Assembly (NCBI GenBank): GCA_044507695.1 | Contig: JBIQJD010000001.1 | Location: 186,001-250,000 of the forward strand | Source: JBIQJD01 sp044507695 | GTDB taxonomy: Bacteria > Bacteroidota > Ignavibacteria > Ignavibacteriales > Ignavibacteriaceae | DNA length: 64,000 bases | Direction: 5' to 3' | In this document: one piece after another, positions 53,468 to 62,447 of the stretch | How positions within the stretch are numbered: the first letter of the stretch is position 1 | Layout of the letters: each line of letters opens with the position of its first letter | Program-made: the position numbers and the translations under genes | The notes under the pieces: model-generated | Databases searched by the model: none | What the model saw: only the letters and a program-made list of their open reading frames with translations | What the model was told of the DNA's origin: nothing

Positions 53468-54496
53468 CTAAATCCTTCCGTAAATTTTATCAATTACATA
53501 TGCTGATTTGGGATATTCATCGGCGGCTTTATCAAATTCATTTGATGTAATTAATTTATTAAGCCAATCAACGGCAGCTCTGCCGCTCCAATTATCAGGA
53601 GGCTGGCAGAAAACTGTTCTGGATGTGCCATGGTAAAGCTCTCCTGTAAAATCATAATATGAACCGTTTATATTTTTTATTGAGATTCCGCCTTTCGTTC
53701 CATGAAAATTAATTTCTATAACCGCATTCCAGCCGGCGGACAAATTCCATGAACAATCTAGATTCAGGATTGAATCATTTACAAGTTCAATTATTGCTGT
53801 AGCATAATCTTCAACTAGATTGGAATTTCGAACAGGCTTTCCGTTATAATAAATTTTACTGCTTACTTTTTTTACATCAGGAAATTTCATTGAGAATAGA
53901 GCTAGATCAATCAGATGAATTCCGAGATCAATCACGCAGCCGCCGCCTGATTGGGAAATATCATAAAACCAGTCCTTGCCCGGACCAAAAGCATTGTGAA
54001 AAATTAAATCAACAGAATAAACATTTCCGATTTCACCTGAATTAATTATTGAATCAGATTTTTGGAAAGCTTCAGTGTAGCGATAGGAAAAATCTACTCC
54101 AAGCAGCAGGTTTGAACTGCGCGCACAGTTTACAACATCAGATGAATCATAAAAATTTGTTGCTAAAGGTTTTTGGCAGAATACTGGAATTCTTTTTTCA
54201 AGTGCAAGCTTTGTTTGCTTTGAATGAAAAGCACTTGGTGTAGCAATTACAATTCCATCTATTTCATTTTCTGAAATTAACTCATCAATGTTTGAGAATG
54301 TCTTTGCATCAGGAGCAATTTTTTTTGATTCATTTAAGCATTCAATGGCTGGATCAGCAATTGCTGTTATTTCAGCAGAACCCGATTTTAATAGTGCTTC
54401 CATTCTGTTTCTGCCAATCCAACCTGCACCAACAAAACCAAGTCTCATCAATTTGGATGAAACGCCTGGGGCTTTATTTTCAAGTGTAACCGTCAT
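53468..54496 (-). CDS. Gfo/Idh/MocA-family oxidoreductase
   Basis: The 342-residue protein has the NAD(P) site GFVGAGWIGRNRMEAL, IATPSAFHSKQTKLAL, and a CQKPLA version of the usual E-K-P motif with the Glu replaced by Gln. The C-terminal substrate domain includes DLGIHLIDLALF. Members oxidise or reduce sugars, inositols or nucleotide sugars. It is the first gene of the - strand operon and likely prepares a sugar or cyclitol unit for the transferases encoded after it. Substrate unknown. Confidence 0.83.
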   Translation of the reverse strand: MTVTLENKAPGVSSKLMRLGFVGAGWIGRNRMEALLKSGSAEITAIADPAIECLNESKKIAPDAKTFSNIDELISENEIDGIVIATPSAFHSKQTKLALEKRIPVFCQKPLATNFYDSSDVVNCARSSNLLLGVDFSYRYTEAFQKSDSIINSGEIGNVYSVDLIFHNAFGPGKDWFYDISQSGGGCVIDLGIHLIDLALFSMKFPDVKKVSSKIYYNGKPVRNSNLVEDYATAIIELVNDSILNLDCSWNLSAGWNAVIEINFHGTKGGISIKNINGSYYDFTGELYHGTSRTVFCQPPDNWSGRAAVDWLNKLITSNEFDKAADEYPKSAYVIDKIYGRI

Positions 54497-54809
54497 TTTG
54501 TTTTATTCATTATTGATGAAGCAAAATAGAAGAACCCTGACACAATTAAGGTGAGGTTAGTAACAGTGAAACATCTGCAGTGATTCTTATCTGAAATTTT
54601 CAATGAGTAATTCAATAATAATTTTCTAATGAACAACATTATTGAAATCAACGGAGATTAAAACTGATACCTGAAAAATTGTCTTGTGTGCTCACTCATT
54701 AAAAACTTGAACCAAAGGGATTAATTTTTTATCCGGAAGTTATAATCTGTTAAAATATTTTTTTAACTTCTTTTAAAAGCAGTTTACCAATCAAAAAGAG
54801 GAATTCATT
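54497..54809. other. 313-base divergent intergenic region
   Basis: This gap separates the - strand glycosyltransfer operon from the + strand trehalose operon, so it should hold promoters for both. On the + strand TATAAT occurs at 54741-54746 without a good -35. GAAGTTA at 54736-54742 and TAACTTC at 54764-54770 form an inverted repeat around it, which could be an operator. No small gene is visible. Confidence 0.5.
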
Positions 54810-57800
54810 TTGCAGAAGTTAAAACTTAATGATGACCCGCTGTGGTACAAGGATGGAATAATTTACCAGGTTCACATTAAGGCATATAAGGATAGCAATA
54901 ATGATGGGATAGGTGACTTTAAGGGATTAAGAGAAAAACTGGATTACATAGAAGATCTTGGTGTGAATATTATATGGTTGCTTCCATTCTATCCTTCACC
55001 ATTGAAAGATGATGGTTATGATATCGCAGATTATTATAACGTTCATCCGGATTATGGAACTATTGAAGATGTGAAAGAATTTTTAAAAGCAGCTCATAGA
55101 AGAGGTATTCGTGTTATTACCGAACTTGTATTGAATCATACTTCTGATCAGCATGAATGGTTTAAACGCGCAAGAAAAAATCCACCCGGCTCTGCCGAAA
55201 GAAATTTCTATGTTTGGAGTGATACACCTGAAAAATTCAAAGATGCAAGGATAATTTTTCAGGATTTTGAGCCATCAAACTGGAGCTGGGATTATTCTGC
55301 CGGCGCTTATTACTGGCATCGGTTTTATCATCATCAGCCGGATTTAAATTTTGATAATCCGCTGGTTCATAAAAATCTTTTTAAAATTATTGATTTCTGG
55401 TTTGAAGCAGGTGTTGATGGTTTACGTCTTGATGCTGTTCCGTATCTGTATGAACGGGAAGGAACTAACTGTGAGAATCTTCCTGAGACCCATCAATTTC
55501 TTAAAAAATTGAACGAGCATGTAAAAAGGAAATTTAAAAACAAAATGCTGCTTGCTGAAGCAAATCAATGGCCGGAAGATGCTGTTCAATATTTTGGTGA
55601 AGGTGATGAATGCCAGATGGCATTTCATTTTCCGCTAATGCCAAGATTGTTTATGTCAATCCAGATGGAAGACAGATATCCTATAATTGATATACTTGAA
55701 CAGACGCCGGATATTCCGGAGAATTGCCAGTGGGCAATGTTCCTCAGGAATCATGATGAACTAACTCTTGAAATGGTTACCGATGAAGAACGTGATTACA
55801 TGTATAGATTTTATGCTAAAGACAGCCGGGCGAGAATCAATCTCGGTATCCGAAGAAGGCTCGCTCCGCTTGTTGAAAATAACCGGAGAAAAATTGAATT
55901 GCTGAATATTCTTTTGTTTTCTTTTCCCGGCACTCCAATTATCTATTACGGTGATGAAATAGGAATGGGAGATAATTATTATCTCGGTGATCGGAACGGA
56001 GTTAGAACACCTATGCAATGGAGCTCCGATAGAAATGCCGGGTTCTCAAATGCCAATCCACAAAAACTTTTTCTGCCCATCATTATTGATCCGGAGTATC
56101 ATTATGAAGCTGTGAATGTTGAAGTGCAGCAAAGAAGTTCGTCATCGCTTTTGTGGTGGATGAAAAGGGCAATTAACATCAGGAAAAATTATAAAGCATT
56201 TGGAAGAGGGAAACTTGAATTCCTGCATCCATCAAATGCAAAAGTGCTAGCGTTTACCAGGCAATATGAAGATGAAATAATTCTTGTTGTTGCAAACCTT
56301 TCCCGCTTTTCACAGGTAGTTGAACTTGATCTTTCCAAATATGCCGGCTATTCACCGGTTGAAGTTTTCAGCAGGAATAAATTTCCGCAGATAAAAGAAT
56401 CTTATTACATGCTCACCTTGAATGCATATGATTATTACTGGTTTGCACTGATCAAACAACAGGATAAAATGTTTACGCACAGAACTACGCCTGAGGTTGA
56501 GGTAAGAAGAAATTTCAGATCAATAATGAATGATCCTGAACTGGATGTGTTTGAAGATTATATCCTTTCATCTTACATAATAGCAAATGGCTGGGCTGCA
56601 CATGATTCCAAAATGCAGGAATTAAGAGTGATTGATGAGATAAAAATTCCGGATGCCAAAAGATATGAAGCAATTATAATAGTAAAAGTAACCTATCTCG
56701 ATCATCTGCCTGAAATTTATTTAATATCCGCAGTTATTACAGAAGGTGATGCGGCAAAAAAATTCCAGCATGAAAATCCAACAAAGGTTATAGCAAAATT
56801 AATTTCAGATGATGAAGAAAAAATTTTGATGGAGGCTGTTGATGATGAGGAATTCAGAAAAAATCTTCTAAAATCTCTTACATCAAAAAAAATTATAAAA
56901 GGTAGAATTGGAGAATTACATATCTCTCTGAGTAAAGATATGCGCCAGACATATACATCTGAAAATATAATTCATTCACATTTGTTAAAAGCCGGCAGAG
57001 TGAACATCCGGATTTCATATCTTGATAAAAATTATCTTAACCTTTATAGAAAAATTGAAGAAGGAATTAATCCGGGCATCAGCATACTTAAGAATCTGAG
57101 TGAAAAAACTTCTTTCAAAAATATTTTGCCTTATGCCGGAACAATTAATTATAAAAGATCAGATCAGCTTTTAACTTCTGTGGGATTGTTTACCGAATAC
57201 ACGAAAAATCAGGGTGATGGCTGGTACTACATGGTTTATGCAGTTAACAAGTATTTTGATAATCTACTTGCATTGGGAACTGATAAATTAACTGAAGCAG
57301 CTTTCAATCTGAAATTATTTGATTCTTATGGTGATGAAAACATTTCAACATTGTTCACTGATGCAGTAGAACTAAACTACATTGAGATGATTGCTTTGCT
57401 TGGGCAGCGTACAGCGGAATTGCACAATGCTCTTTATTCACTAAACACAGAATCAGGTTTTGAAGCGGAAGAATTTTCAATGCTTTACCAAAGATCAATT
57501 TATCAATCTATAAGAAATGCTGCAAAGAATGCATTCAGATTAATTGAGAAGAACGCAGTAAACTTTCCCGGTGAACTGAGAGAAGAAGCAATGGATATTC
57601 TTCAGCTTGAACGAAGAGTTCTTGAACTGCCTTCTGATATTTTAAAATACAAAATACCTGCAAAGAAAATCCGTGTGCACGGTGATTATAATTTGAAAAA
57701 TATTCTCTTTACAGGAAAAGATTTTTTGATAATTAATTTTGAAGGTGCTGATGCTTCACCATATAGTGAACGCAGGCTGAAACGCTCTCCATTAAGAGAT

Positions 57801-58124
57801 GCAGCATCTATGATCTGGTCATTCCACTTTGCTGCACATGTAGCCTTGATTAAATATAAATTTATCCGCCCTGAAACATCTTTTTTAGAACCATTTGCAG
57901 AACAGTGGTGGCTTTTCATGAGCAGAATATTTTTAAAATCTTATTTTAAAAATATTCCAAAAGGAGAATTCCTTCCGGCAGATAAAAATGAACAGCAGTA
58001 TCTTTTAAAAATTTATTTGTTAGATAAAGCTGTTAATGAGATTTCAAACAGTATTCTTAATAATCCTCCGTGGCTTTCTGTTCCACTTAAAGGCATTAGA
58101 AATATTGTTAAACAACTGGATTAA
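54810..58124 (+). CDS. treS: Trehalose synthase/maltokinase fusion (TreS-Pep2 type)
   Basis: In 1104 residues, a GH13 trehalose synthase (about 1-550) is followed by a maltokinase-like domain (about 570-1100). TreS motifs include GLRLDAVPYL (nucleophile Asp near 208), LLAEANQWPED (acid/base Glu) and RNHDEL; it interconverts maltose and trehalose. The kinase part has HGDYNLKNIL with catalytic Asp959, but the following metal-binding motif reads INFEG, with Asn976 replacing the usual Asp of IDFEG, so maltose-1-phosphate formation may be impaired. The start is TTG at 54810 behind AAAGAGGAA. It opens the trehalose operon. Confidence 0.92.
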   Translation: MQKLKLNDDPLWYKDGIIYQVHIKAYKDSNNDGIGDFKGLREKLDYIEDLGVNIIWLLPFYPSPLKDDGYDIADYYNVHPDYGTIEDVKEFLKAAHRRGIRVITELVLNHTSDQHEWFKRARKNPPGSAERNFYVWSDTPEKFKDARIIFQDFEPSNWSWDYSAGAYYWHRFYHHQPDLNFDNPLVHKNLFKIIDFWFEAGVDGLRLDAVPYLYEREGTNCENLPETHQFLKKLNEHVKRKFKNKMLLAEANQWPEDAVQYFGEGDECQMAFHFPLMPRLFMSIQMEDRYPIIDILEQTPDIPENCQWAMFLRNHDELTLEMVTDEERDYMYRFYAKDSRARINLGIRRRLAPLVENNRRKIELLNILLFSFPGTPIIYYGDEIGMGDNYYLGDRNGVRTPMQWSSDRNAGFSNANPQKLFLPIIIDPEYHYEAVNVEVQQRSSSSLLWWMKRAINIRKNYKAFGRGKLEFLHPSNAKVLAFTRQYEDEIILVVANLSRFSQVVELDLSKYAGYSPVEVFSRNKFPQIKESYYMLTLNAYDYYWFALIKQQDKMFTHRTTPEVEVRRNFRSIMNDPELDVFEDYILSSYIIANGWAAHDSKMQELRVIDEIKIPDAKRYEAIIIVKVTYLDHLPEIYLISAVITEGDAAKKFQHENPTKVIAKLISDDEEKILMEAVDDEEFRKNLLKSLTSKKIIKGRIGELHISLSKDMRQTYTSENIIHSHLLKAGRVNIRISYLDKNYLNLYRKIEEGINPGISILKNLSEKTSFKNILPYAGTINYKRSDQLLTSVGLFTEYTKNQGDGWYYMVYAVNKYFDNLLALGTDKLTEAAFNLKLFDSYGDENISTLFTDAVELNYIEMIALLGQRTAELHNALYSLNTESGFEAEEFSMLYQRSIYQSIRNAAKNAFRLIEKNAVNFPGELREEAMDILQLERRVLELPSDILKYKIPAKKIRVHGDYNLKNILFTGKDFLIINFEGADASPYSERRLKRSPLRDAASMIWSFHFAAHVALIKYKFIRPETSFLEPFAEQWWLFMSRIFLKSYFKNIPKGEFLPADKNEQQYLLKIYLLDKAVNEISNSILNNPPWLSVPLKGIRNIVKQLD

Positions 58125-58188
58125 ATTTTATCGAATTAAAATAATTTTTGATCTGATGAATATTTTAAAAGAAGGTGATTAACTAATA

Positions 58189-60015
58189 ATGAAAATTGGA
58201 GCAATTTACCGGGGAAACAATACTTGTGATTTTATTGTGTGGGCAGTTAATCCGCGCAGTGTTGCAGTTAAAATTGTAGAACCATTTGAACATGTTATTG
58301 AAATGGAGAAGGATGAAAACAATTATTGGCATGTTCAAATCGAAAATATAAAACCTGGTACTAAATATTTTTATACGCTTAATCATTCTGATGACAGACC
58401 TGATACTGCTTCAAACTATCAGCCAGACGGAGTTCACGGTGCATCTCGGGTAGTTGATCACTCAGCTTATAAATGGAATGATTCAGATTGGAAGGGTGTT
58501 GAATTAAAAGATCTGATAATCTATGAATTACATATTGGCACATTTACAAAGGAAGGCACATTTAACTCGGCAATTGATAAACTTGATGAAATAAAAAAAC
58601 TTGGTATCACTGCAATTGAGATAATGCCGGTCTCACAATTTACAGGATCAAGAAATTGGGGATACGATGGATGTTATCCCTTTGCCGTACAAAATTCTTA
58701 CGGCGGACCTGAAGGCTTAAAAAATCTTGTTGATGCTGCTCATCAGAAAAACATGGCAGTAATACTTGATGTCGTTTATAATCATTTTGGACCGGAAGGA
58801 AATTATTTTTCACAATACTCACCTTACTTTACTCATAATTATAGAACACCCTGGGGCGATGCCATAAATTTTGATGGTTTACATTGTGAAGGTGTGAGAA
58901 ATTATTTTATAGAAAATGCCAGATACTGGTTAAGAAATTTTCATTTTGATGGACTCAGGCTTGATGCGATTGATACAATTTATGATAACAGCAAAAAACA
59001 TTTTCTGCTCGAACTTTCTGAAGAAGTGAAAAAAATCTCTGCTGAAACAGGATTGAATAAATTTCTGATTGCGGAAAGTGATTTAAATGATGTGAAAATA
59101 ATTAATCCCAAATCTAAGGGCGGATATGATCTTGATATACAATGGAGTGATGACTTTCATCATTCAATTCATACGCTGTTAACAGGTGAGAAGTTAGGTT
59201 ATTATGTAGATTTTGGTTCAACAGAAGATCTTACTAAAGCTATAAATGAAAATTTCACTTACTCGGGAAGATACTCTGTTTTTCGTAAACGAGAACACGG
59301 CAATTCTGCTTCGGGAATATCACCTCTGAAATTTATTTTTTGCCTGCAGAATCATGATCAGATTGGTAACCGTGCTTTTGGTGAACGGCTTTCAAATCTT
59401 ATTTCATTTGAAGCATTAAAGGTTGCCGCGGGAATTCTTCTGTTAGTTCCGCAAATACCAATGCTGTTTATGGGCGAAGAGTACGGTGAAAAAAATTCCT
59501 TTCTCTATTTTGTTGATCATTCGGATGAACATTTAATTAAAGCCGTTCAGGAAGGACGAAAAAAAGAATTCAGTTCCTTTAGCTGGAAAGGTGTTATTCC
59601 GGATCCGTTTGATGAAGAAACATTCCTGAAATCCAAATTAAATCATGCAAGTAAGAATGAAGAAAAGCACAAGGTGTTGTTATATTTTTACAGAGATTTG
59701 ATTGCCTTTAGAAAAAATTCTTCTGCACTAAATAATTTTAAAAGAGAAAGTTATCAAGCTGTATGCGGGGAAAAAGACAAAACAATTTTATTAAGCAGAC
59801 AGAGCAGCACACAACATCTGTTTTGCATTTTTAATTTTAATGAAGAAACAATTACCATGCCTGTAGATTTTCCGGAAGGAGATTGGCGTAAAATTTTTGA
59901 TTCAGCTTCGGAAAAATGGCTTGGTCCCGGCGAATCAACAACCAGCAGGGTTGAAGGCAAACTTCAGAATTTAACAATCAGAGCGAGCAGCTTTACAATT
60001 TATGAATTAGAGTAA
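58189..60015 (+). CDS. treZ: Malto-oligosyltrehalose trehalohydrolase TreZ
   Basis: The 608-residue GH13 protein starts with an N-terminal beta-sandwich (FIVWAVNPRSVAVKI), then a barrel with GLRLDAIDTIYD (nucleophile Asp), LIAESDLND (acid/base Glu) and QNHDQIGN (third Asp). The ELHIGTFT and VVYNHFGPEGNY forms are typical of TreZ and separate it from GlgB. It releases trehalose from malto-oligosyltrehalose made by TreY, which is encoded two genes downstream. It is separated from treS by 64 bases and from the GH57 gene by 8. Confidence 0.92.
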   Translation: MKIGAIYRGNNTCDFIVWAVNPRSVAVKIVEPFEHVIEMEKDENNYWHVQIENIKPGTKYFYTLNHSDDRPDTASNYQPDGVHGASRVVDHSAYKWNDSDWKGVELKDLIIYELHIGTFTKEGTFNSAIDKLDEIKKLGITAIEIMPVSQFTGSRNWGYDGCYPFAVQNSYGGPEGLKNLVDAAHQKNMAVILDVVYNHFGPEGNYFSQYSPYFTHNYRTPWGDAINFDGLHCEGVRNYFIENARYWLRNFHFDGLRLDAIDTIYDNSKKHFLLELSEEVKKISAETGLNKFLIAESDLNDVKIINPKSKGGYDLDIQWSDDFHHSIHTLLTGEKLGYYVDFGSTEDLTKAINENFTYSGRYSVFRKREHGNSASGISPLKFIFCLQNHDQIGNRAFGERLSNLISFEALKVAAGILLLVPQIPMLFMGEEYGEKNSFLYFVDHSDEHLIKAVQEGRKKEFSSFSWKGVIPDPFDEETFLKSKLNHASKNEEKHKVLLYFYRDLIAFRKNSSALNNFKRESYQAVCGEKDKTILLSRQSSTQHLFCIFNFNEETITMPVDFPEGDWRKIFDSASEKWLGPGESTTSRVEGKLQNLTIRASSFTIYELE

Positions 60016-60023
60016 AGAAAACG

Positions 60024-62447
60024 ATGAACAAGTACGTATGTATTCACGGTCATTTTTATCAGCCGCCGCGGGAAAATCCCTGGCTTGAAGAAATTGAAAT
60101 TCAGGATTCCGCCTATCCTTATAATGATTGGAACGAACGAATAACAGCAGAATGTTACAGCCCTAATGCAGCCGCCCGCATTCTTCTCGATCATCAAACC
60201 GTAACAGCTATTGTAAACAATTATTCGATGATAAGTTTCAATTTCGGTCCAACTCTTCTTTCCTGGTTAGAGGATCATGCGCCTGATGTTTATGAAGCTG
60301 TATTACAGGCGGATGAAGAAAGCAAGGAAAAATTTTCCGGACACGGTTCTGCAATTGCGCAGGTTTACAATCACATGATTATGCCGCTTGCAAACTCACG
60401 TGATAAACGTACTCAGATAATCTGGGGAATAGAAGATTTCAAACACCGCTTTAAACGTGAACCCGAAGGAATGTGGCTTGCTGAAACAGCAGTTGATCTG
60501 GAATCACTTGATATAATGGCTGAGCAGGGAATTAAATATACAATTCTTGCCCCACGCCAGGCAGGTAAGGTAAAAAAGATTGATTCGGATAAATGGGAAG
60601 ATGTTAGCGGCGGACGAATTGATCCGCGGCGTGCTTATTTATGCAAGCTTCCTTCCGGCAGAAGTATTAATATTTTCTTTTATGATGGTGTTATCTCACA
60701 GGAACTTGCATTTGGTGATTTACTTGATAACGGAGAAAATCTTGCGAACAGATTGATGGCTACTTTCAGCAGGAATAACGAACCTGAAATTGCACACATA
60801 GCTACCGATGGTGAAACATACGGCCATCATCAAACTCACGGCGATATGGCACTTGCTTATTGCCTCCATTATATCGAAGCAATTCACAATACGGATATTA
60901 CGATTTACAGTGAGTTTATGCAAAAATTTCCACCCGAATTTGAAGTTGAAATAATTGAAAATACTTCATGGAGTTGTGTACATGGAATTGAAAGATGGAG
61001 AAGTGACTGCGGATGCAATTCAGGCAGGGAAGGCTGGCATCAGCAGTGGAGAGCACCATTGCGTGAAGCGCTTGATTGGCTGCGTGATGAAATAACTCCT
61101 TTATACGAATCAGCAGCGGGGAAATTTACAGATGATGTATGGAAACTACGCGATGAATATATTTCTGTAATTCTTGATCGTTCTCCAAAATCAATTAAAA
61201 AGTTTTTTAACGATAACGGAATAAAAAAGTTTTCCAAAAAAGATCGTGTTCAGCTTTTAAAACTGCTTGAAATGCAAAGACATTTAATGCTTATGTACAC
61301 AAGCTGCGGCTGGTTCTTTGATGAAATTTCCGGAATAGAAACTATACAAATTATACTCTATGCAGCAAGAGTTATTCAGCTTGCTAAAGAACTTGAACTG
61401 GGAGATTTTGAGCCTGAGTTCATTGAAAGGATGAAGAAAATTCCGAGTAATATTCCGGAACTTGGAAATGCTGCAAAAGCTTATGAATCCTATGTAAAAC
61501 CTGCTATAGTTGATTTGCTGCGTGTTGCTGCGCATTATGCTGTATCATCGTTGTTTGATGGATACAACCGTACTTCTGAAATTTATTCGTATGAGGTCTT
61601 TAATGAAGATTATGAATTGCTTCAAGCCGGCAAAATTAAAATGATAATCGGAAGTTCAAGAATGCGATCAAAAATTACATATGAAGAAGAAACAGTTAGT
61701 TTTGCTTTTCTGCATCTCGGTGATCAGAATCTGAATGGCGGTGTAAGGGAAAGTATTAATGAAGAAGCTTATGAAAAAATGAAATCAGAATTAAAAGCTG
61801 CGTTTGAAAGAATTAATATTGCCGAAATTATTTTGCTGATTGATCAGCATTTCGGAACTCATAATTATTCTTTATGGCACTTGTTTAAAGATCAAAGAAG
61901 AAAAGTTTTTAACCAGATAATGCAGCAAACGCTTGAAGATACTGAACATTCGTTCAGAAGTATATACGAAAATCATTATCCTGTTATGCAGGCAATGAAA
62001 AATATGAATCTTCCGATTCCAAATTACATTAAAACGGCAGTTGAGTTTGTAATAAATCAGGATATGAAAAATATTCTTCTAGCAGATGATGAAATGGATA
62101 TTAACCAGCTTCAGCATTTATCTGATGAAGCAAGAAAATGGGGAGCTGAACTTGAAAAGCCTGCTCTTGGACTTTTAGCCGGCCAGAGAATAAATTCATT
62201 GATGGAAGATCTTCTTACGGATCCTGAAAATTTACAGCTTCTTAATGAAATTGAAATTTCAATCAGCACTTTTAATGAGCTTGAAATTCCGCTTGATGTT
62301 TGGAAAGCTCAGAATATTCTTTTTATGATTCATGAAGAAAATTATGAAAGAATTAAAAAGCAGGCTGATGAGGAGGATGAACATTCACAAAAATGGCTTG
62401 AGAAATTTTCCAGCCTGGAAAATTATTTGCAAGTGAGGATAAGGTGA
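60024..62447 (+). CDS. GH57 family alpha-glucan-acting enzyme (DUF3536 type)
   Basis: The 807-residue cytoplasmic protein begins HGHFYQPPRENPW, the GH57 hallmark, with GMWLAETAVD (nucleophile Glu) near residue 150 and ATDGETYGHH (Asp) near residue 262. The C-terminal half (about 430-807) is the DUF3536-like helical extension found in this subgroup. GH57 includes amylases, branching enzymes and 4-alpha-glucanotransferases; the activity of this subgroup is not established to my knowledge. Lying between treZ and treY, it probably trims or remodels the glucan that feeds TreY. It overlaps treY by GTGA. Confidence 0.87.
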   Translation: MNKYVCIHGHFYQPPRENPWLEEIEIQDSAYPYNDWNERITAECYSPNAAARILLDHQTVTAIVNNYSMISFNFGPTLLSWLEDHAPDVYEAVLQADEESKEKFSGHGSAIAQVYNHMIMPLANSRDKRTQIIWGIEDFKHRFKREPEGMWLAETAVDLESLDIMAEQGIKYTILAPRQAGKVKKIDSDKWEDVSGGRIDPRRAYLCKLPSGRSINIFFYDGVISQELAFGDLLDNGENLANRLMATFSRNNEPEIAHIATDGETYGHHQTHGDMALAYCLHYIEAIHNTDITIYSEFMQKFPPEFEVEIIENTSWSCVHGIERWRSDCGCNSGREGWHQQWRAPLREALDWLRDEITPLYESAAGKFTDDVWKLRDEYISVILDRSPKSIKKFFNDNGIKKFSKKDRVQLLKLLEMQRHLMLMYTSCGWFFDEISGIETIQIILYAARVIQLAKELELGDFEPEFIERMKKIPSNIPELGNAAKAYESYVKPAIVDLLRVAAHYAVSSLFDGYNRTSEIYSYEVFNEDYELLQAGKIKMIIGSSRMRSKITYEEETVSFAFLHLGDQNLNGGVRESINEEAYEKMKSELKAAFERINIAEIILLIDQHFGTHNYSLWHLFKDQRRKVFNQIMQQTLEDTEHSFRSIYENHYPVMQAMKNMNLPIPNYIKTAVEFVINQDMKNILLADDEMDINQLQHLSDEARKWGAELEKPALGLLAGQRINSLMEDLLTDPENLQLLNEIEISISTFNELEIPLDVWKAQNILFMIHEENYERIKKQADEEDEHSQKWLEKFSSLENYLQVRIR

